DNA of 45,423 nt, from contig CACAPU010000007.1 of the NCBI GenBank assembly GCA_902534465.1, forward strand, positions 1 through 45,423. Direction: 5' to 3'. Position 1 is the first letter of the stretch. Every line of letters begins with the position of its first letter. Positions 8,609 to 16,874 of this stretch are shown here, piece by piece. Below the pieces are notes generated by a model. That model ran no database searches. It was not told the origin of the DNA and saw only the letters and a program-made list of their open reading frames with translations. A program made the translations under genes and the position numbers. This stretch comes from an uncultured Pelagibacteraceae bacterium (GTDB lineage: Bacteria > Pseudomonadota > Alphaproteobacteria > Pelagibacterales > Pelagibacteraceae).

Positions 8609-9473
8609 TATTACTAGATTTTAGCAGATAATTTGAATCATGAAAAGATGTGAGCATTCTTTTTTTAGTCGCAACTATATAAGGGTGATATTCAAAATTT
8701 TTGTATTTCCATATAACAGGTTTATTAAATGCGTAGCTTCCATAAATAAAAAATCTTTTTGGACAGTTTTTTTCCTTAAATCGTGTTACACCATGATAAG
8801 AGTTGGGAGTAGATTTAAAGAAAATAATACTTCCTTTTTTTGGGGTAAACTCCTTTACTTTACTCAGTTCATTAATTTTTGGAAATCTCCTAAATTTTTT
8901 TCTTAAATTCTTGTTTGCTTTTCTTTTATAAAGTGTAAGGGAACCTCCATTTTTTTTTGGTATATCTGTTAGGTATATTAAAAAGTTGTATAATCTATTC
9001 ACATCATCCCTATGAGGTCTTAATCTATAACCTCCTTTAGATACCGAAAAATCTATATCTAAATTTAATATTGGATTCTTATAATCGCTTCCCATTAATT
9101 TTTTGAGTTCGATTGAGTTTACTTTTCTTTTCAAGGTGTATTTTTTTTTATTGAATGTTTTGGGTTTGAATAAACTTTGCCATGTGTTATTTTTAAACTC
9201 AGTTTTAAATTTTTTATCAATCTTATTATAAAATAATTGTGAATTAAAAGTTGAAAAAAGTTTTTTTGAGAATTTAGAACTTAATATATAATTTTGAAAA
9301 TTTTTTGATCCTTTATTAATCCTACTTCTACCTCCCATAATCATATCATCAAAATTTTTTGATTTACTTATCTCATCAATCAAATAATTACATATTTTTT
9401 TACTGATAATTTTTTCTCCAACAATAATGGGAAAGTTTGATTTAACTTTTTTTAGTTTGCTAATTTTCAGCAT
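8598..9473 (-). CDS. Putative 2-oxoglutarate/Fe(II) oxygenase, prolyl-4-hydroxylase-like fold
   Basis: A 291-residue lysine- and asparagine-rich protein of low overall similarity to anything I recognise, but with a full iron/2-oxoglutarate site: His154-x-Asp156 in LRPHRDDVNRLYNF, His227 in PNSYHGV and Arg240 in CPKRFFIYG. The DDVNRLYNFLIYLTD and GGSLTLY segments are typical of 2OG-FeII_Oxy_3 domains that modify sugars or peptides. The N-terminal 100 residues show no known domain. It starts directly after the PanE-like stop (no gap) and overlaps the PhyH gene by 11 bases. The substrate cannot be inferred. Confidence 0.7.
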   Translation of the reverse strand: MLKISKLKKVKSNFPIIVGEKIISKKICNYLIDEISKSKNFDDMIMGGRSRINKGSKNFQNYILSSKFSKKLFSTFNSQLFYNKIDKKFKTEFKNNTWQSLFKPKTFNKKKYTLKRKVNSIELKKLMGSDYKNPILNLDIDFSVSKGGYRLRPHRDDVNRLYNFLIYLTDIPKKNGGSLTLYKRKANKNLRKKFRRFPKINELSKVKEFTPKKGSIIFFKSTPNSYHGVTRFKEKNCPKRFFIYGSYAFNKPVIWKYKNFEYHPYIVATKKRMLTSFHDSNYLLKSSNNEN

Positions 9474-10418
9474 TCAGCTGTACATACCCTCTTTAATTTT
9501 AATCATTTTATACATAAGATCATTTAATGGAGTTTTTATTCCATGTTTTTTTCCAAGATTTGATACAACGCCACTAATAAAATCAATTTCAGTTTTTCTT
9601 TTATACTGTATATCAAATGCCATTGAGGATTTATTAGTTTGCTTAGAATCTACTATCTTATTAAACATGAATAGACATTCATCTTCAGATACTTCTACGC
9701 CATCAGCTAAAGCTACTTGTCTTGTTTCCAATATAATTTCTTTACCGAGTGATCTTGAAACATTATTTGCATTATTGGAAATATAAAGATCCGTATGATG
9801 AAGATCAAAAATTGCAGATAATGGACCAATAGCTGTTAAAGCAAAAAGCTTCATCCATTTTCTTTTCTTTACGTCGTCAGCGGCTATTGTTTCAAGGTTA
9901 TATGCAGTAAATGTATCTGCAATATCTTTCACTCTATCGCTCGTACCTCCCTCGTATTCTCCTATCCACGAAGGTAAAGCTGTATGGTTCATAATATGAC
10001 CTGGTCCTAATATATTTGATGCTTGTGTTGTCGTACCACCTAACACTTTTTCAACTCCTACAATTTTTTGCATGATAGCTTCGTGTCCAAAACCATTTTG
10101 AAATGACATAAAAACAGTTTTTTCTCCAATTATATTTTTAACACTATTTAGAGCTGGTTCTAATGCAGTAGCTTTACACATAACAATAACCGCATCTACA
10201 ATACTCATGCTTGATGGATCTGTTGTTGCTTTGACTTTTATAAATCTATCACCACCATGGCCATCCATCTTGAGGCCTTTTTTATTTAAGGTATCTACAT
10301 GTTCTTTCCAAACATCAATAAGAGTTACATCCAATCCTTTTTCTGCAAGCAAACCTCCAAACAAACATCCCATTGCACCTGCACCAAGAACAGCAACTTT
10401 TAAATCTTTCTTTACCAT
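9474..10418 (-). CDS. PanE/ApbA-family (2-dehydropantoate 2-reductase-like) reductase
   Basis: A 314-residue NAD(P)-dependent reductase. The Rossmann motif GAGAMG is at 12-17, QNGFG holds the conserved Asn108, and the WMKL lysine (Lys190) and the C-terminal MAFDIQYKRKTEIDFISG element match the PanE fold. By my alignment the two asparagines that follow the catalytic lysine in E. coli PanE (K-x3-N-x3-N) are Leu194 and Gly198 here. I therefore call a ketopantoate-reductase fold with a probably different 2-keto acid substrate, and give no panE symbol. It heads a minus-strand run with the two dioxygenases and is divergent from the DUF1907 gene across an 82-base regulatory region. Confidence 0.82.
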   Translation of the reverse strand: MVKKDLKVAVLGAGAMGCLFGGLLAEKGLDVTLIDVWKEHVDTLNKKGLKMDGHGGDRFIKVKATTDPSSMSIVDAVIVMCKATALEPALNSVKNIIGEKTVFMSFQNGFGHEAIMQKIVGVEKVLGGTTTQASNILGPGHIMNHTALPSWIGEYEGGTSDRVKDIADTFTAYNLETIAADDVKKRKWMKLFALTAIGPLSAIFDLHHTDLYISNNANNVSRSLGKEIILETRQVALADGVEVSEDECLFMFNKIVDSKQTNKSSMAFDIQYKRKTEIDFISGVVSNLGKKHGIKTPLNDLMYKMIKIKEGMYS

Positions 10419-10438
10419 TTTATTTTAAATATATTATG

Positions 10439-10484
10439 TATAGATATTATATATATTATCTATAGACATTTTGCAATATATAAT
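10439..10484. promoter_or_regulatory. Inverted repeat (operator candidate) and -10 element between divergent genes
   Basis: TATAGATA (10439-10446) and TATCTATA (10457-10464) form an 8-bp inverted repeat with a ten-base spacer in the 82-base gap between the PanE-like gene and the DUF1907 gene. A consensus -10 hexamer TATAAT follows at 10479-10484, 17 bases after a weak TTATCT. A direct repeat TGCAATAT occurs at 10472-10479 and 10484-10491. The arrangement fits a dimeric repressor site controlling both directions. The winged-helix gene at 11507 is the obvious local candidate. The site is seen; the regulator link is inferred. Confidence 0.45.
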
Positions 10485-10500
10485 GCAATATTATTAAATC

Positions 10501-11475
10501 ATGAAATTAAATATAGAGAGAGGAATTTTTAAATCTTTCGACTTAATAGATATTTCAAATGCATTAAGAATTGGACTCGCTAATAATTACAAAAATGTTG
10601 AAGTAGATGTAGTTGAGTGTCCAAATCTTAGAAAATGGGATTGTCCCTCTGAAGGTATTAGTGGCAATCAAAAAATAATCGATGTTGGAGGAGAGCCTTA
10701 TATGCATGATAAAAATTACATCGGTACTGAATTTGATTATCAAGAGATTTCAAAAAGAATAAATTCTGCAAAATCCTATGCTCTTGGAGCAGGCTCTGGA
10801 GCTATGTCGTGTTTGGAAGGACATTGTGGAGAATTAGTTATAAATGAGAATTTAATTACTGAAGAATCTAAATCTATCATTGCAATGGTTGGAAAAAACA
10901 AAGAATGTATAGTTAAAGATTATAAGGCAAGAAAACATGGAGGACTTGGCAACATCTACTATAGCGATGGAAAACAAGGAAGGGTAATAAGAATTAATAT
11001 TAAAAAAAGAATTGGAAAACAAGGATCATTGCCTCAATCAATAAGACAAGCATTGTCAGAAAATTTAAATATTTCTGATAACAATCACATAGCTCTAGCT
11101 GGCGTTTTTAGAGTTTTGAATGGAAAAATACGATCACACGTACAACCCGATTATAAAGATATCAAACACGATTATTATGATCCAAAATTAATGAAATGTA
11201 CAAAAGACTTCCTGCAATTTTATGAACCAGTTGGTCCTGAATTGCAATGTTACTCTGTTTTGTGGACTGGAGATCCAACTGGTGGAGAACTTAATCTAAG
11301 AGATTCTGGAGAACATACCCATTTTCATTCTTATGAAAATAAAAAATATGCAGGTCATTACCATTTTGATGTAACCCCGCATGAAATAGAATATGAAGGA
11401 TATTTTAATACCGCAAGTGAAGTTTACAGAGTAAATAATATATATAAAGAATTAGCTAATAAAAAATTAGATTGA
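10501..11475 (+). CDS. DUF1907-family metal-dependent enzyme (C11orf54-like)
   Basis: A 324-residue protein of the DUF1907 family, known from human C11orf54, a zinc protein with weak ester-hydrolase activity. Family elements are VGGEPYM (62-68), the glycine-rich LGAGSGAM (95-102), and the C-terminal EHTHFHSYENKKYAGHYHFD (271-290) and VTPHEIEYEGYFNTAS. The histidines 274, 276 and 286 have the His-x-His-x9-His spacing that I recall for the zinc ligands of C11orf54. The physiological reaction of the family is unsettled. It leads a plus-strand operon with a winged-helix regulator and a PanB-like gene, which suggests hydrolysis of a small ester or lactone in a catabolic pathway; this last step is inference. 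Confidence 0.8.
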   Translation: MKLNIERGIFKSFDLIDISNALRIGLANNYKNVEVDVVECPNLRKWDCPSEGISGNQKIIDVGGEPYMHDKNYIGTEFDYQEISKRINSAKSYALGAGSGAMSCLEGHCGELVINENLITEESKSIIAMVGKNKECIVKDYKARKHGGLGNIYYSDGKQGRVIRINIKKRIGKQGSLPQSIRQALSENLNISDNNHIALAGVFRVLNGKIRSHVQPDYKDIKHDYYDPKLMKCTKDFLQFYEPVGPELQCYSVLWTGDPTGGELNLRDSGEHTHFHSYENKKYAGHYHFDVTPHEIEYEGYFNTASEVYRVNNIYKELANKKLD

Positions 11476-11506
11476 ATAGAAAGATCAATTTTATAAAATT
11501 AATTAG

Positions 11507-11923
11507 ATGAAGAGGCAATTTAAGTATCCAAAGCATTTTGAAGAGGAAAAAAAACTTTCTAAATCAACAAAAAAAAGAATTCAAATGGCTGAAGTTTCTC
11601 TTGGAGACTTCACTGGTAGGTTAAAAAATGATTTACTTAACTGGTTTTCATTAACGCCTCAACACTGGATAATGTTACACGCAGTAATGTTGGCATATTT
11701 TAAAAACCAATCAATTACAAAAAATCAACTTTTAAAAGTGATTGAAAAATCTTACCTAACTTCAAATGTTTATGTCGATACTGCTATTAAAAGAGGTTAT
11801 TTTAGAATTATTAGAAACATAAAAGATAAAAGGTCAATTTTTATCCTTCCTTCGGTTATTACTATAAAAACATTTGAGGAGTTCATTGATAGAAGAGATC
11901 AATTATACAAAGGAATAAAGTGA
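11507..11923 (+). CDS. MarR-like winged-helix transcriptional regulator
   Basis: A 138-residue basic protein. The middle and C-terminal half read as a MarR-type winged helix: a helix-turn-helix around ITKNQLLKVIEKSYLTSNVYVDTAIKRG (70-97, in two pieces) followed by the wing RIIRNIKDKRSIFILP (about 100-115). The N-terminal 45 residues are charged and probably form the dimer helix. I do not recognise a named family. It sits between the DUF1907 and PanB-like genes and overlaps the latter by four bases (GTGA), so it is a local regulator. The inverted repeat at 10439-10464 is a plausible target. Confidence 0.65.
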   Translation: MKRQFKYPKHFEEEKKLSKSTKKRIQMAEVSLGDFTGRLKNDLLNWFSLTPQHWIMLHAVMLAYFKNQSITKNQLLKVIEKSYLTSNVYVDTAIKRGYFRIIRNIKDKRSIFILPSVITIKTFEEFIDRRDQLYKGIK

Positions 11924-12735
11924 AAAAAATCTATACATGGGCAGCAAATCCTGCAAGCAGAACTTTAACAGTTGATGATTTAAAAAATTCTAAAGGAAAA
12001 AAAAAATTTACCCAAGTTACAGCGAATACTATTGAAGAAGCTCATGCAGCTGAGCAGGCTGGGTTTGATATGATTATATCAAATGCATTTAATGTTAAAA
12101 AAGCTAGAGAGGGTTCCAAAAATTTATTTTTAACTGCAGCATTAGTACTTAATAAATTTGTAACAGCAGATGACGTATTGAGAGGTGCTTTTGAGGCTTT
12201 AGAGAATGGAGCTGATGCAGTAATGACACCTAGAAGTATGAAAATTGTTGAAATGCTTGCAAATGAAGATGTTCCAGTGATGGGACATTTAGGTTTAGTG
12301 CCAAGAAAATCTACATGGATAGGAGGTTTAAGAGCAGTTGGAAAAAATAGTAATGAAGCACATGATTTGTATTTAAAATTTAAAAGATTAGAGGATGCGG
12401 GTGCATTCTCAGCTGAATGTGAGGTTATTCCTGAAAATGTAATGAGAGAAATTTCTAAAAGAACAAATATAGTTACAGTGTCACTCGGATCAGGTAGGTT
12501 TACAGATGTAATGTATTTATTTATGGAGGATATATGTGGAGACACTGAAAATCCACCGAGACACTCAAAAGCTTATGGAAACTTATTAAAACTAAAAAAT
12601 CAAATAAAAATACAGAGGATAAAAGCTCTTAAAGCTTTTAAAAAAGACTCAATTACTGGAAAATTTCCAGGCAAAAAACAGTCAATAAATTTAAATAAAG
12701 AAGAATTTGAAAATTTTCTTAATAAATTAGATTAA
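11920..12735 (+). CDS. PanB-like (ketopantoate hydroxymethyltransferase-fold) protein, metal ligands apparently lost
   Basis: A 271-residue TIM-barrel protein whose middle matches PanB: VPVMGHLGLVP (118-128), GGLRAVGK (135-142) and the active-site segment FSAECEVIP with the likely general base Glu168. However the three Mg ligands of E. coli PanB do not line up. The VGDS aspartate is Asn55 (IISNAF), the VADLP aspartate is an alanine in FLTAAL, and the VKLEGG glutamate falls in AVMTPRSM. It is therefore probably not a ketopantoate hydroxymethyltransferase; another aldolase or lyase of this superfamily is possible. The start is GTG, overlapping the regulator stop, with AGGA upstream. Its end overlaps the convergent HpcH-type aldolase gene by four bases. 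Confidence 0.7.
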   Translation: MKKIYTWAANPASRTLTVDDLKNSKGKKKFTQVTANTIEEAHAAEQAGFDMIISNAFNVKKAREGSKNLFLTAALVLNKFVTADDVLRGAFEALENGADAVMTPRSMKIVEMLANEDVPVMGHLGLVPRKSTWIGGLRAVGKNSNEAHDLYLKFKRLEDAGAFSAECEVIPENVMREISKRTNIVTVSLGSGRFTDVMYLFMEDICGDTENPPRHSKAYGNLLKLKNQIKIQRIKALKAFKKDSITGKFPGKKQSINLNKEEFENFLNKLD

Positions 12736-13523
12736 TATGTATCAGACTCTTTTTTATTAATTGAGCCCTTCATGCTCTCTACAATAGCCTTAGCTCCTGC
12801 GCTAAGTACTCTTTGATCAGCTGCAATTGTTACAAAGTTGAAACCCTTATCTATCATTTTCTTTGCATAATCTGTTGTGGCATTATGTATTCCAGCAAAA
12901 ATTTTATTTTTTTTTGCGTGTTCTAAAATTCTTAAAATTTCTGAATATGCTTTAGTACTTTCTGGCCTATCAAATCCTGGTTTTTCTCCAATAGCTAAAC
13001 TTAAATCAGCTGGACCAATATATATTCCATCAAGACCATCAACTGACATTATTTCATCTAATTTTTCAAGAGACTCTTTTGTTTCAATCATTGCTAATTT
13101 TAATATTTCATCGTTTGCATGATCAGCATAATCTGCTCCTCCATAAATCAAACCTCTTACAGGACCAAAGCTTCTATAACCTTTTGGCGGATACATACAA
13201 GCCTGAATAAATCTTTCTGCTTCTTGTTTGTTACTTACCATAGGGCATATTATTCCATAACATCCAGCATCTAAAATTTTCATTATTTGACCTGGCTCAT
13301 TCCAATTAACTCTGGCAAGAGGAGTTACATCAGTTGAAGATATTGTTTGAAGCATTGGAAGTGCGTTTGTGTAATCAACAAGCCCATGTTGCATATCAAC
13401 AGTAAGGGAGTCCCAACCTTGATGCGCCATAACTTCTGCAGATACTGTGCTAGGTATCTGTAACCAGCCATTAACAACTGGCTTTCCTTCAGCCATCATT
13501 TGTTTAGCTTTATTTTTTCTCAT
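12732..13523 (-). CDS. HpcH/HpaI-family class II aldolase (RhmA/GarL-like)
   Basis: A 263-residue metal-dependent aldolase that cleaves 2-keto-3-deoxy or related acids to pyruvate plus an aldehyde. His46 lies in DMQHGL, Arg71 in PLARVNW, and the metal ligands are Glu147 (MIETKE) and Asp173 (IGPADLS). The motif YPPKGYRSFGPVRG (111-124) is typical. Length is normal. The aldehyde dehydrogenase gene upstream shares one base with its start (TAATG), so aldehyde produced here can be oxidised directly. Within the window it is the only obvious aldolase for products of the xylonate-type, rhamnonate-type and altronate-type dehydratases; the real substrate is unknown. Confidence 0.88.
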   Translation of the reverse strand: MRKNKAKQMMAEGKPVVNGWLQIPSTVSAEVMAHQGWDSLTVDMQHGLVDYTNALPMLQTISSTDVTPLARVNWNEPGQIMKILDAGCYGIICPMVSNKQEAERFIQACMYPPKGYRSFGPVRGLIYGGADYADHANDEILKLAMIETKESLEKLDEIMSVDGLDGIYIGPADLSLAIGEKPGFDRPESTKAYSEILRILEHAKKNKIFAGIHNATTDYAKKMIDKGFNFVTIAADQRVLSAGAKAIVESMKGSINKKESDTY

Positions 13524-14965
13524 TAATAATTAAGACCAAAATGAGTATATTTAATATTAAGATAGTCTTTTATTGCCATTGATCCACCCTCTCTACCATA
13601 ACCTGTTTGTTTAATACCCCCAAAAGGAACTTCTGCAAATGCTATAGTCGGATGATTTACTGCACATGTTCCAGTTTCCATTCTTTCTGAAACTTTGTGG
13701 GCTTTTTCTAAAGAATTTGTATAAATATAGCTTGCTAACCCTAAATCATTATCGTTTGCTCTTTCAACAACTTCATCTGTATCTTTAAACGATAGAAGCG
13801 GAACTAATGGGCCAAATGGTTCTTCTTTTGCAATTGTGAAGTTATCTTGAACATTGTCAAAAATAGTAGGTTCATAAAAATATCCTTTATTAAAATCTGA
13901 TGGTCTCTTTCCACCACACAAAACAGTCGCTCCCTCTTTTTTTGTTTTCTCGACTAAGGCCTCTATTTCATTTAATCTTTTTTCTGTTGTTAATGGACCT
14001 AAAATTGTATCCTCATCCATTCCATTCCCAATTTTAAGTTTAGAAACTTTTTCAACTAATGTTTTTGCAAACTCATCTTTTTTCTTTTCATGGATATAAA
14101 ATCTTGCTGGTGATATACAAACCTGGCCGTTGTTTCTGAATTTTGCCGTTATTGCCATATCTGTAACTTTGTTTATATCTACATCATCAAATACTATAAA
14201 AGGGGAGTGACCACTTAATTCCATTGTTACTCTTTGAACTTTCTCAGCAGCTTGCTTTAAAATAAGTTTACCAACCCTTGTCGATCCAGTAATAGAAACT
14301 TTTTTTACTATATCAGAAGATATAAGTTGTGATGAAATTTGTGCTGGATCACCCGATAATAAATTGACAACACCTGAAGGTACTCCTGCATCATTTATAA
14401 TATTCATTAGTTCCATTACACTTCCTGGAGTAATGACATCTGGCTTACATATAACTGAGCACCCTGCTGCTAAGGCAGTCGAAATTTTTCTAGAAGATAA
14501 AACTATAGGAAAATTCCATGGTATTAATCCTGCTACAACACCAACAGGCTCGTATTTTACATACATTCGTGTATGTTCAAATCTGCTCTCAACTATCTGA
14601 CCATATATTCTTTTTGTTTCTTCAGAATTCCATTCAAAAATATCTGCTGCTCCTCCTACTTCTCCTTTGGCCTCTGACAAAGGTTTTCCAACTTCTAGTG
14701 TAAGCCATTTTGCCAGTACATCAGTTCTCTCTCTCATAAGATCTGCAATTTTTCTTATAATTTTTGATCTTTGCCAAGGTGGAGTATTTCTCCAAACTTC
14801 AAGACCTTTTTCAGCTGACTTAAGAGCTTTATTTACATCTTCTTCACCAGCTTTTGATGCTTTGCCAATTACTTCTTCAGTTGCCGGATTTAACACATCG
14901 TAAGTTTCATTATTTTGAGATTGTTGCCATTTACCATCAATGAACTGTCCAAATTTGCTATACAT
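13523..14965 (-). CDS. NAD(P)-dependent aldehyde dehydrogenase (succinate-semialdehyde/glycolaldehyde type)
   Basis: A 480-residue class-3-fold aldehyde dehydrogenase. Catalytic Cys283 is in NNGQVCISPAR, Glu249 in MELSGHSP, Asn151 in PWNFP and cofactor Lys174 in CKPDVITP. The C-terminal PFGGIKQTGYGREGG is typical of succinate-semialdehyde and lactaldehyde/glycolaldehyde dehydrogenases and unlike the CoA-acylating MmsA/IolA group, so I do not call it iolA. It forms a two-gene unit with the HpcH-type aldolase and is divergent from iolD across 55 bases. The likely role is oxidation of the aldehyde released by that aldolase. Confidence 0.9.
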   Translation of the reverse strand: MYSKFGQFIDGKWQQSQNNETYDVLNPATEEVIGKASKAGEEDVNKALKSAEKGLEVWRNTPPWQRSKIIRKIADLMRERTDVLAKWLTLEVGKPLSEAKGEVGGAADIFEWNSEETKRIYGQIVESRFEHTRMYVKYEPVGVVAGLIPWNFPIVLSSRKISTALAAGCSVICKPDVITPGSVMELMNIINDAGVPSGVVNLLSGDPAQISSQLISSDIVKKVSITGSTRVGKLILKQAAEKVQRVTMELSGHSPFIVFDDVDINKVTDMAITAKFRNNGQVCISPARFYIHEKKKDEFAKTLVEKVSKLKIGNGMDEDTILGPLTTEKRLNEIEALVEKTKKEGATVLCGGKRPSDFNKGYFYEPTIFDNVQDNFTIAKEEPFGPLVPLLSFKDTDEVVERANDNDLGLASYIYTNSLEKAHKVSERMETGTCAVNHPTIAFAEVPFGGIKQTGYGREGGSMAIKDYLNIKYTHFGLNY

Positions 14966-15020
14966 AATTTTTATTTTATGGTTTATTAGTTGAATTTTTG
15001 AGGAGAATATAACTAGAAAA

Positions 15021-16865
15021 ATGAAAAAAATAAAGCTTACTTGCGCTCATGCTTTAGTTAAACATCTAATAGCTCAAAAAATCTATATAGATGGTAAAGT
15101 TGAGCCTTTATTTCCAGGGGCATTTGGTATTTTTGGTCATGGTAATGTTGCGTGCATAGGTCAAGCGTTAGAAGAAAATAAGGATAAACTTCCAACTTAT
15201 AGAGGGCACCACGAACAAAATATGGCTTTAACAGGCATTGCTTTTGCAAGAGCTAAACGAAGAAAACAAATTTTTATTGCAACAAGTTCTGTTGGGCCTG
15301 GATCTACAAATTTAGTGACTGCGTCTGCGGTAGCGATGAGTAATAGATTACCTATTTTATTTTTACCTGGAGATACTTATGCGAATAGAATGCCAGATCC
15401 TGTACTACAGCAAGTAGAGCATTTTTCAAATCCAGGAATGACAGCAAACGACTCTTTTAAACCAGTTACAAAATATTTTGATAGAATTACAAGACCTGAA
15501 CAAATAATACAATCTCTTCCGCAAGCAATTCAAACAATGCTTGATCCTGCAGATACTGGTCCAGCGTGTTTATCTTTATGTCAAGATGTGCAAGGAGAAA
15601 TATTTGATTATCCAGAAGAATTTTTTAAAGAAAGAATACATAATATAAGAAGACCTAAACCAGATGATTTTCAAATTAAACAAGCAATGGAAAAAATTAA
15701 AAAATCAAAAAAACCAATAATTATTTCTGGGGGAGGTATTTTCTATTCAGATGCAATGGATGAATTAGGAAGTTTTGCCATAAAACATAACATACCAGTT
15801 ACACAAACAGTAATGGGATACTCAACAATGAAAAGAGATCATTCTCATTTTCTTGGACCAATAGGAGGCCTTGGTGGTAGAGCCGCAAATAACTTAGCAA
15901 AAGAAACTGATTTAGCTATTTGTGTTGGTACGAAATTGGCAGATTTTACAACAGGTTCGTGGGCTAATTTTGAAAACCCTGAATTTAAATTGGTTTCAAT
16001 TAATATCGCAAGACATGATGCAAACAAACATTTAGCCGAGGCAGTTATTGGAGATGCTAAAGTTTGTTTGTCAGAGTTGTCAAATTCTTTAGGAAATTGG
16101 AAATCCCCTGACAGTTGGCATAAAAAATCACAAGACGAACTTAAATCTTGGAATGAGTATGTTGATAAAGAAAGTGGGCCAACAAACCAAGAAACACCAA
16201 ACTATGCACACGCCGTAGGGGCAATTTATCGAAATTCAGATCCAACAGATATAGCAGTAACTGCTGCTGGTGGATTGGTTGGTGAGGTAGTCCAAGTCTG
16301 GAGACCAAAAGAGCTAAATACGCATGAAACTGAATGGGGTTTTAGTTGCATGAGTTATGAAATTTCTGGTGCGCTGGGAATTAAGATGGCAAATCCTGAC
16401 AAAGACGTAATAGCTTTTGTGGGAGACGGTTCTTATTTGCTTAACAATTCAGACATCTATTCTTCAGTTTTAACAAATAACAAATTAATAATAATTGTTT
16501 GTGATAATGGAGGTCATGCAGTTATAAATAGACTTCAATTGTTTAAAGGTGGAAAAGAATTTAATTGCTTATTTAATTCATCTAATATTCAAAATTTTAA
16601 GGAAGTAAATTTTGCTCAACATGCAGCTAGTATGGGTGCAAAATCTGAACATGTTTCCACTATTTCAGAATTAGAGGAAGCATTTAAAAGAGCTAAAAAA
16701 TCAGATGTAACATATGTAATAACAATAAAAACTCATAGTTACGAATGGCTTGAAGGTTCAGCTTACTGGGAAAGTCCTACGCTTGAAATACCAACAACGA
16801 AAGAAAATGAGGAAGCTTTAAAACTTCATAAAGAAGGTAAAGCAAAACAAAGACAAGGTGTCTGA
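15021..16865 (+). CDS. iolD: Trihydroxycyclohexane-1,2-dione acylhydrolase (IolD), ThDP-dependent
   Basis: A 614-residue thiamin-diphosphate enzyme that opens the ring of trihydroxycyclohexane-1,2-dione, the IolE product, to 5-deoxy-glucuronate. The ThDP-activating Glu65 is in YRGHHEQNM, and the diphosphate-binding motif is GDGSYLLNN (468-476). The stretches PGDTYANRMPDPVLQQ (116-131), NDSFKPVTKYFDRITRPEQ (about 143-161), ADFTTGSW (307-314) and EWGFSCMSYEISGALG (438-453) are specific to IolD within the acetolactate-synthase superfamily. Length is normal. AGGAG lies 15 bases before the ATG, an unusually long spacing. It heads an operon continuing through two dehydrogenases into a CUT2 ABC transporter. 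Confidence 0.94.
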   Translation: MKKIKLTCAHALVKHLIAQKIYIDGKVEPLFPGAFGIFGHGNVACIGQALEENKDKLPTYRGHHEQNMALTGIAFARAKRRKQIFIATSSVGPGSTNLVTASAVAMSNRLPILFLPGDTYANRMPDPVLQQVEHFSNPGMTANDSFKPVTKYFDRITRPEQIIQSLPQAIQTMLDPADTGPACLSLCQDVQGEIFDYPEEFFKERIHNIRRPKPDDFQIKQAMEKIKKSKKPIIISGGGIFYSDAMDELGSFAIKHNIPVTQTVMGYSTMKRDHSHFLGPIGGLGGRAANNLAKETDLAICVGTKLADFTTGSWANFENPEFKLVSINIARHDANKHLAEAVIGDAKVCLSELSNSLGNWKSPDSWHKKSQDELKSWNEYVDKESGPTNQETPNYAHAVGAIYRNSDPTDIAVTAAGGLVGEVVQVWRPKELNTHETEWGFSCMSYEISGALGIKMANPDKDVIAFVGDGSYLLNNSDIYSSVLTNNKLIIIVCDNGGHAVINRLQLFKGGKEFNCLFNSSNIQNFKEVNFAQHAASMGAKSEHVSTISELEEAFKRAKKSDVTYVITIKTHSYEWLEGSAYWESPTLEIPTTKENEEALKLHKEGKAKQRQGV

Positions 16866-16874
16866 TTTCCTTAT

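Noticed and set aside
12042..12545. 167-codon open frame on the minus strand inside the PanB-like gene
   Set aside because: It is complementary to a well-supported coding frame, has no ribosome site and no recognisable domain.
9474..12735. PanE and PanB as a straightforward pantothenate biosynthesis pair
   Set aside because: Key metal and substrate residues appear replaced, panC and panD are absent, and the surrounding genes are catabolic.
13523..14965. Aldehyde dehydrogenase as IolA (methylmalonate-semialdehyde dehydrogenase) to complete the inositol pathway
   Set aside because: The C-terminal and active-site motifs are of the succinate-semialdehyde type and not the CoA-acylating MmsA type.
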